Positions 58,596 through 64,000 of a stretch of DNA of 64,000 nucleotides are shown piece by piece. Each line of letters starts with the position of its first letter. The stretch's first letter is position 1. The notes under the pieces are model-generated. The model saw nothing but the letters and a program-made list of their open reading frames with translations. It was not told the DNA's origin and did not search any database. This DNA is from an uncultured Caulobacter sp. GTDB lineage: Bacteria > Pseudomonadota > Alphaproteobacteria > Caulobacterales > Caulobacteraceae. The position numbers were made by a program, and so were the translations under genes. Location: NCBI RefSeq assembly GCF_947036865.1, contig NZ_CAMQSF010000008.1, positions 1 through 64,000 on the forward strand, read 5' to 3'.

Positions 58596-59939
58596 GTGCA
58601 GACGATCCAACCGGCGGCCCCGACGGGGTCCAAGGAGCGGCCCAAGCCGTTCTTCACTCACCTTTACTTCCAGGTGCTGGTCGCGATCGTGCTCGGCGGC
58701 GCCATCGGCCATTACTATCCCGAGGTCGGCCAAGCGCTGAAGCCGCTGGGCGACGCCTTCATCAAGCTGGTGAAGATGGTCATCGCGCCGGTGATCTTCC
58801 TGACCGTGGTCACCGGCATCGCCGGCCTGCGCGATCTGGAGAAGGTCGGCCGCGTGGCCCTGAAGGCCCTGATCTATTTCCTGGTGTTCTCGACCCTGGC
58901 CCTGGTCGTCGGCCTGATCGTCGCCAATGTCGTCCAGCCGGGCGCGGGCATGAACATCGACCCCGCCACCCTGAAGGCGGGCAAGGTCGCCGAATACGCC
59001 GCCAAGGCTCACGACCAGAGCGTCGTCGGCTTCCTGATGAACATCATTCCCAACACCGTGGTCAGCGCCTTCGCCGAGGGCGAGATCCTGCAGGTGCTGT
59101 TGATCTCGCTGCTGTTCGGCCTGTCCCTGACCCTGGTCGGCGACCCGGCCAAGCCGGTGGTGGACTTCCTGGAGGTGGTCGCCCAGGCCTTCTTCAAGTT
59201 CGTGCACATCGTGATGAAGGCCGCGCCGATCGGCGCCTTCGGGGCCTTCGCCTTCACGATCGGCAAGTACGGCCTGGGCTCCGTGGCGAACCTGGCCCTG
59301 CTGGTCGGGACCTTTTACCTGACCTCGGCGCTGTTCGTCGTGGTCGTGCTCGGCGCGGTGGGCTTGGTCAACGGCTTCTCGATCCTGAGCCTGATCCGCT
59401 ACCTGAAGGCCGAACTGCTGCTGGTGCTGGGCACCAGTTCCTCGGAAGCGGCGCTGCCCAGCCTGATCGAGAAGCTGGAAAAGGCCGGCTGCCCGAAGTC
59501 GGTCGTCGGGCTGGTCGTGCCGCTCGGCTACTCGTTCAATCTGGACGGCACCAACATCTACATGACCCTGGCGGCGCTGTTCATCGCCCAGGCCACCGGC
59601 GTGCATCTGTCCTGGGAGCAGCAGGCGCTGCTGCTGGGCGTGGCCATGCTGAGCTCCAAGGGCGCGGCCGGCGTCACCGGCGCGGGCTTCATCACCCTGG
59701 CGGCGACCCTGTCGGTCGTCCCGTCGGTGCCCGTGGCCGGCATGGCCCTGATCCTGGGCGTCGACCGCTTCATGTCCGAGTGCCGAGCCCTGACCAACTT
59801 CATCGGCAACGCGGTGGCGGCGATCGTCGTCTCGCGCTGGGAACGCGGTCTCGACGGCGCGGCCCTGAAGGCCGCCCTGCATCCGAACAAGGCCCCGCCC
59901 TCCGGGGGCGGACCGGTACCCGACCCGGCCCGCCCCTGA
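58596..59939 (+). CDS. dctA: C4-dicarboxylate transporter DctA
   Basis: A 447-residue DctA of the dicarboxylate/amino acid:cation symporter family. About eight membrane helices plus two re-entrant hairpins; the serine-rich loop [12 protein letters not shown] and [18 protein letters not shown] are the substrate-binding signatures. The likely start is GTG with AGAGG five bases upstream, because the longer frame adds a polar, poorly conserved stretch. It imports succinate, malate and fumarate and is regulated by the divergent DctB/DctD pair. A TonB receptor follows after 58 bases. Confidence 0.94.
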   Translation: MQTIQPAAPTGSKERPKPFFTHLYFQVLVAIVLGGAIGHYYPEVGQALKPLGDAFIKLVKMVIAPVIFLTVVTGIAGLRDLEKVGRVALKALIYFLVFSTLALVVGLIVANVVQPGAGMNIDPATLKAGKVAEYAAKAHDQSVVGFLMNIIPNTVVSAFAEGEILQVLLISLLFGLSLTLVGDPAKPVVDFLEVVAQAFFKFVHIVMKAAPIGAFGAFAFTIGKYGLGSVANLALLVGTFYLTSALFVVVVLGAVGLVNGFSILSLIRYLKAELLLVLGTSSSEAALPSLIEKLEKAGCPKSVVGLVVPLGYSFNLDGTNIYMTLAALFIAQATGVHLSWEQQALLLGVAMLSSKGAAGVTGAGFITLAATLSVVPSVPVAGMALILGVDRFMSECRALTNFIGNAVAAIVVSRWERGLDGAALKAALHPNKAPPSGGGPVPDPARP

Positions 59940-59997
59940 GCGGCGGCCGAACCTCGACGAAACGCAGTCAGAACAAGAACATTGGGGAGCTAAGAGC

Positions 59998-62900
59998 GTG
60001 ACGAACCAAACCCATCGCGGATACCGCCGCCGCCTCGGTCAGGGCGTGGCCCTGGCCGCCCTGCTGATCGCCACCGGCGCGGCGGCCCAGCAGGCTTCCG
60101 AAGCCATCAAGGTCGAGGAGATCGTCGTGGTCGGCAGCCAGATCAAGGGGGCCAAGACCACCGCCGCCTTGCCGGTCACGGTGCTGGACAACGCCCAGAT
60201 CGCCGCCACCGGCGCGGTGTCGGGCGATGACCTGTTCCGCTCGATCCCGCAGATGGGCGACGTCTTCATCAATCCCAGCAACGCGCCCCAGACCAGCAAC
60301 TCCACGCGCGGCGACGTCAATTCGATCAACCTGCGCAGCCTGGGCGTCGGCAACACCCTGGTGCTGCTGAACGGCCGCCGCCTGGTCTCGCACCCGACCA
60401 GCCAATCGTCGGGCACGGTGCCGCTGCTGGGCTACAACGCCAACGCCATCCCGACCGCCAATCTCGAGCGCCTGGAAGTGCTGCGCGACGGCGCCGCCGC
60501 CATCTACGGCTCCGACGCGGTGGCCGGCGTGGTCAACACCGTCCTGCAGGACAATTTCAACGGCCTGACCATGGACGCCCAGTACGGCTGGGCCGAAGGC
60601 ACGCACCGCAAGGAATACACCAGCAACATCTTCGCGGGCCGCAGCTTCGCCGAGGGGCGAGGCAATATCTCGGTGAACGGCAACTTCACCTGGCGGACCG
60701 CCCAGCGGCCCAGCGACCGACCCTACACGGCGACCCAGGACCTGCGCTCGCTGTTCGCCGGCTATCCGGACTACGCCGCCAGCAGCGCGCCAGACAACCG
60801 CGGCAACCAGAACTCGTTCGCCAACGTCACGGTGTTCGGCGTCACCAACGCCATCCGCCAGGGGACGACGGCCCTGACCACCGCGGCCGGCGCCGCTCAC
60901 ATTCAGCCCAACACCATCGCCGGCTGCGCGACCCAGCTGGCCAACGGTCTTTGCTTGGGCACGGGCAACCTCGCGACCGGCAGCACGGCCAACGCCTATC
61001 GCTACAACGCCCCGCAAGGCGACGCGACGACGATCCAGCCCGCGATCAAGCGGCAGAACGTCTTCCTGAACGGTCACTACGACATTACCGACAATCTGAC
61101 CGCCTATGGCGAGCTCGGCTTCTATCACGCGACGTCGGAGGGCCTGACCACCCAGGGCACCAGCCTGGTGGCGATCGGCGTGCCCGCGACCAACTACTGG
61201 AACCCCTTCGGCCCGGTCACCTTCGCCAACGGCCAGGCCAATCCCAATCGCCTGCCGAACCTGACCAACGTGTCCGTCAACGGCGCGGCGGTGACCTTCA
61301 CCAACTATCGCTTCAACGATCTGGGACCCAACAAGGTCGAGGTCGAGAATTATCAGACGCGCTTCCTGGCGGGCCTGAAGGGCGAGAAGTGGGGCTGGAA
61401 CTTCGACTCGGCGGTTCTCTATTCGAAGGCCGACGCCAAGGACGAGAGCGACGGGATCGACAGCAAGAAGCTGGCGGCCCAGCTCGCCCTGTCGACGCCC
61501 GACGCCTATAACCCGTTCAACGGCGGCTGCCTGGACGGCACGGGCGGCAAGGACTGCACGCCCAGCTCCCAGGCGGCGCTGGACGCCATCCGCTTCCGCC
61601 TGAAGCGCCACTCGACCACCACCCTGACGCTGGCCGACTTCAAGGTCTCAAAGCCCGAACTGCTGACCATCTGGAGCGGTCCGGTCGGCATCGCCGCCGG
61701 CGTCGAGTTCCGCCACGAGACCCAGCAGGACCGCCGTGACCCGATGGTCGACGGCCGCACGCCGTTCACGGATCCGGTGACGGGCAACACCAGCAACAGC
61801 AATGTCACCGGCGTCAACGACACGCCCAGCACCAAGGGCTCGCGCAATGTCGGCTCGGCCTTCGCCGAACTGGCCCTGCCGCTGGTCTCGCCGGAGATGA
61901 ACATCCCGCTGGTGCGCCGCGTCGACGTCCAGCTGGCCGGTCGCTACGAGCACTACAGCGACTTCGGCTCGGTCGCGAAGCCCAAGATCGCCTTCGCCTG
62001 GGACGTGGTCGACGGCGTTCGGTTCCGCGGCTCCTGGCAGAAGGGCTTCCGCGCCCCGAACCTGGAGACCACCAACCCGTTCAGCTATTCGCGGACCAAT
62101 ACGGTCACCGACTATTACCGCTGCGAGGCCGACCTGCGCGCCGGCCGCATCTCGACCTTCACAGCCTGCACGCGCAGCGTCGGCATCCGCTTCACCACGG
62201 CCGGCAATCCCGACCTCAAGGCCGAGGAGAGCGAGAACTATTCGATCGGCGCGGTGCTGCAGCCGACCTTCATCCCCCAGCGGTTCGGTCGCTTCACCTT
62301 CACCGTCGACCGCTGGCAGATCAAGCAGACCGGCATCGTCGGCTCGCTGGGCTCGACCAACATCGCCGTCCAGGACTATCTGTTCCGCCTGACCGGCTCG
62401 AACAACGCCAACGTCATCCGCGCCGCCCCGACGGTCGACGACGTCGCCTTCTTCAACGGCACGGGCCTGGCGCCGGTGGGCCAGATCCTCGAAATCCGCG
62501 ACCAGTTCAAGAACCTGCAGCCCCAGACGGTCAGCGGCATCGACTACGGCCTGGACTGGAGCCTGCGGACCAAGGATTTCGGTCGGTTCAGCGTGAACAT
62601 CGACGCCACCTTCATGGACAAGTTCTCGCAGCAGCTCTCGCCGCCGATCGCCGATCTGTTCGCCGCGCGCGACAAGGGCACGATCAACCGCGCCACGCCG
62701 CTGACCGATCCGGGCAATCTGCTGAAGAAGAACGGCAAGCCCAAGTGGAAGTGGAACGGCACGGCCACCTGGCGCGGCGGTCCGGTGCAGATCGGCGCCT
62801 CGGTGATCTATACCGGCGCGGTGCTGGACACCGACTTCCTGTCGACGGCCGGCGAGCCCTGGCGCGTTCAGCCGCTGACCACGGTCAACCTCTATGGCCA

Positions 62901-63063
62901 GTATCGCTTTAGCCAGAAGGGCTGGGCCAACGACACCCGCATCCGGGTGGGCGCGCGGAACCTGTTCGACAAGGATCCGCCCTTGTCGTCGTCGGGCTAC
63001 ATCGGCTCGCTATACAATCCGTACGCTCGCTACTGGTACATGAGCATCGCCAAGTCGTTCTGA
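59998..63063 (+). CDS. Large TonB-dependent receptor downstream of dctA
   Basis: A 1021-residue TonB-dependent receptor. Signal peptide to about residue 31 (ATGAAAQQ), TonB box region VEEIVVVGSQIKG, plug with LEVLRDGAAAIYGSDAVAGVVN and barrel ending in terminal KSF. The GSxIxG segment and length fit the group that binds sugars or peptides in sphingomonads and caulobacters. The start is GTG behind GGGGAG. It is 58 bases after dctA on the same strand with no terminator between, so it may be co-transcribed and take in substrates that feed dicarboxylate uptake, or be simply adjacent. Confidence 0.93.
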   Translation: MTNQTHRGYRRRLGQGVALAALLIATGAAAQQASEAIKVEEIVVVGSQIKGAKTTAALPVTVLDNAQIAATGAVSGDDLFRSIPQMGDVFINPSNAPQTSNSTRGDVNSINLRSLGVGNTLVLLNGRRLVSHPTSQSSGTVPLLGYNANAIPTANLERLEVLRDGAAAIYGSDAVAGVVNTVLQDNFNGLTMDAQYGWAEGTHRKEYTSNIFAGRSFAEGRGNISVNGNFTWRTAQRPSDRPYTATQDLRSLFAGYPDYAASSAPDNRGNQNSFANVTVFGVTNAIRQGTTALTTAAGAAHIQPNTIAGCATQLANGLCLGTGNLATGSTANAYRYNAPQGDATTIQPAIKRQNVFLNGHYDITDNLTAYGELGFYHATSEGLTTQGTSLVAIGVPATNYWNPFGPVTFANGQANPNRLPNLTNVSVNGAAVTFTNYRFNDLGPNKVEVENYQTRFLAGLKGEKWGWNFDSAVLYSKADAKDESDGIDSKKLAAQLALSTPDAYNPFNGGCLDGTGGKDCTPSSQAALDAIRFRLKRHSTTTLTLADFKVSKPELLTIWSGPVGIAAGVEFRHETQQDRRDPMVDGRTPFTDPVTGNTSNSNVTGVNDTPSTKGSRNVGSAFAELALPLVSPEMNIPLVRRVDVQLAGRYEHYSDFGSVAKPKIAFAWDVVDGVRFRGSWQKGFRAPNLETTNPFSYSRTNTVTDYYRCEADLRAGRISTFTACTRSVGIRFTTAGNPDLKAEESENYSIGAVLQPTFIPQRFGRFTFTVDRWQIKQTGIVGSLGSTNIAVQDYLFRLTGSNNANVIRAAPTVDDVAFFNGTGLAPVGQILEIRDQFKNLQPQTVSGIDYGLDWSLRTKDFGRFSVNIDATFMDKFSQQLSPPIADLFAARDKGTINRATPLTDPGNLLKKNGKPKWKWNGTATWRGGPVQIGASVIYTGAVLDTDFLSTAGEPWRVQPLTTVNLYGQYRFSQKGWANDTRIRVGARNLFDKDPPLSSSGYIGSLYNPYARYWYMSIAKSF

Positions 63064-63083
63064 TCTAGCGACGCTCCGGCTGG

Positions 63084-63127
63084 CCGCTTCCGTCCTCCCC
63101 CGGAAGCGGACGCCGTCCTTTCGTTTT
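63084..63127 (+). terminator. Likely terminator after large TonB receptor
   Basis: CCGCTTCCG pairs with CGGAAGCGG (9 bp, eight-base loop), followed after a few bases by TCCTTTCGTTTTT. It lies 20 bases after the receptor stop. Confidence 0.65.
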
Positions 63128-63148
63128 TCGCGTGATGAGGTCCGTCAG

Positions 63149-64000
63149 GTGCTGAAGCTCTCCGTCGCCGTCTTGGGTCTGGCCTTGTCCGCGACCGTCG
63201 TCCACGCCCAGCCGGTCGAAAGGTCCTGTCCGGAGGGACTCCCCGCCGAGACCAAGTGCCTGGCCGGCCAGGACGCCAACGGCGCCTACTACTGGATCGC
63301 CGTCCCGAAGGCCTGGAACGGGACGCTGGTGGTTCACACCCACGGCGGGCCGCGCCTGAAGGCGCCCAAGCCCGACGACGCTCTGGAGGACCTGGAGCGG
63401 TTTTCCGTCACCGTCGCCGAGGGCTATGCCTGGGCCGGTTCGAACTATCGCCGCGAAGGCTATGGCGTGCGCTCGGCCGCCGAGGACAGCGACAACCTGC
63501 GGAAACTGTTCTGGGACACATTCGGCCGGCCCAAGCGCACCTTGCTGCACGGCCAGTCCTGGGGCGGCAATGTCGCGGCCAAGACCGCCGAGCTCTATGG
63601 TCAAGGCGCCGACGGCAGGCCGGTCTATGACGGCGTCATCCTGACCAGCGGCGTGCTGGGCGGCGGCACGCGCAGCTACGATTTCCGCGCCGACCTCCGG
63701 GCGGTCTACCAGTTCTACTGCGGCAATCACCCGGCCAAGGACGAGGCGCAGTACCCGCTCTGGCAGGGCCAGCCGGTCGGCTCGAAACTGACCAACAGGC
63801 AGCTGGACGAGCGGCTCAACGCCTGCACGGGCGTTGATCTGCCGGCCGGCCAGCGCACGGCGGCGCAAAAGCGCAATCTCGCCAACATCCTGGCCGTCAC
63901 GCGCATTCCGGAGCGCACGCTGGGCAGCCACCTTGGCTGGGCGACCTTCACCTTCGCCGACATGGTCAACAAGCGCCTGGGCGGCAAGAACCCGTTTTCG
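63149..64000 (+). CDS. Secreted alpha/beta hydrolase, 3' end cut by window
   Basis: An open frame that runs off the right edge, at least 284 residues. It begins at GTG with GAGG eight bases upstream and encodes a signal peptide (LKLSVAVLGLALSATVVHAQP), then an alpha/beta hydrolase core with VVHTHGG at the oxyanion site and GQSWGGN at the nucleophile elbow. Four cysteines in the visible part fit a periplasmic, disulfide-bonded enzyme. It could hydrolyse an ester or peptide bond in the ligand of the preceding TonB receptor. It follows a terminator, so it may have its own promoter. Confidence 0.8.
   Translation, partial: MLKLSVAVLGLALSATVVHAQPVERSCPEGLPAETKCLAGQDANGAYYWIAVPKAWNGTLVVHTHGGPRLKAPKPDDALEDLERFSVTVAEGYAWAGSNYRREGYGVRSAAEDSDNLRKLFWDTFGRPKRTLLHGQSWGGNVAAKTAELYGQGADGRPVYDGVILTSGVLGGGTRSYDFRADLRAVYQFYCGNHPAKDEAQYPLWQGQPVGSKLTNRQLDERLNACTGVDLPAGQRTAAQKRNLANILAVTRIPERTLGSHLGWATFTFADMVNKRLGGKNPFS

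Overview
The window is GC-rich alphaproteobacterial chromosome, most likely Caulobacter or a close Caulobacteraceae relative. I infer this from three large TonB-dependent receptors sitting beside LacI, GntR and TetR regulators and glycoside hydrolases, from a cyoABCD ubiquinol oxidase, from a dctABD dicarboxylate system, and from a perfect EcfG/SigT-type promoter (GGAAC-N16-CGTT). No rRNA, tRNA, CRISPR array, insertion sequence or phage gene was seen. Almost the whole window is coding, with many 1-8 base overlaps between genes.

Layout. (1) 1-3.6 kb: a PmbA(TldE)/TldD protease pair with a thioredoxin-like protein and an unknown protein. (2) 3.6-10.7 kb: a catabolic module of class III aminotransferase, PfkB kinase, FucA-like class II aldolase, MFS carrier, TetR repressor and TonB receptor. 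A 16-bp inverted repeat lies at both of its promoter regions and is the likely TetR operator. (3) 11.1-20.8 kb: a polysaccharide-use region with a secreted GH2, an FCD-type GntR regulator, a TonB receptor, a LacI regulator and a secreted GH3. Candidate operators are visible for both regulators. (4) 21.2-45.8 kb: a large envelope-glycan locus. A ten-gene leftward operon (glycosyltransferases, pyruvyltransferase, FrhB-like protein, three sugar-nucleotide epimerase/dehydratases, small protein) and an eight-gene rightward operon (inositol-1-phosphate synthase, two phosphatases, methyltransferase, permuted glycosidase-like protein, kinase-like protein, two oxidoreductases) diverge from a 268-bp AT-richer region. 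They are followed by a glycosyltransferase-UDP-galactopyranose mutase fusion, a GH1-RmlD-like fusion and an NdvA-like ABC exporter. (5) 46-55 kb: an alpha/beta hydrolase, an isolated full-length nuoD, two DUF4142 proteins, cyoABCD, a DUF3597 protein and a PrmC-like methyltransferase. (6) 55.2-64 kb: dctD, dctB, dctA, a 1021-residue TonB receptor and a truncated secreted alpha/beta hydrolase.

The most interesting part is region 4. It looks like a cytoplasmic pathway that makes an inositol-linked, pyruvylated and probably galactofuranose-bearing glycan for export. Several of its enzymes have unusual architectures, notably a TIM-barrel glycosidase whose halves appear in swapped order. The catabolic module in region 2 is a second candidate for an uncharacterised pathway. 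Functions are inferred from motifs and remembered family sequences; no database search was possible.
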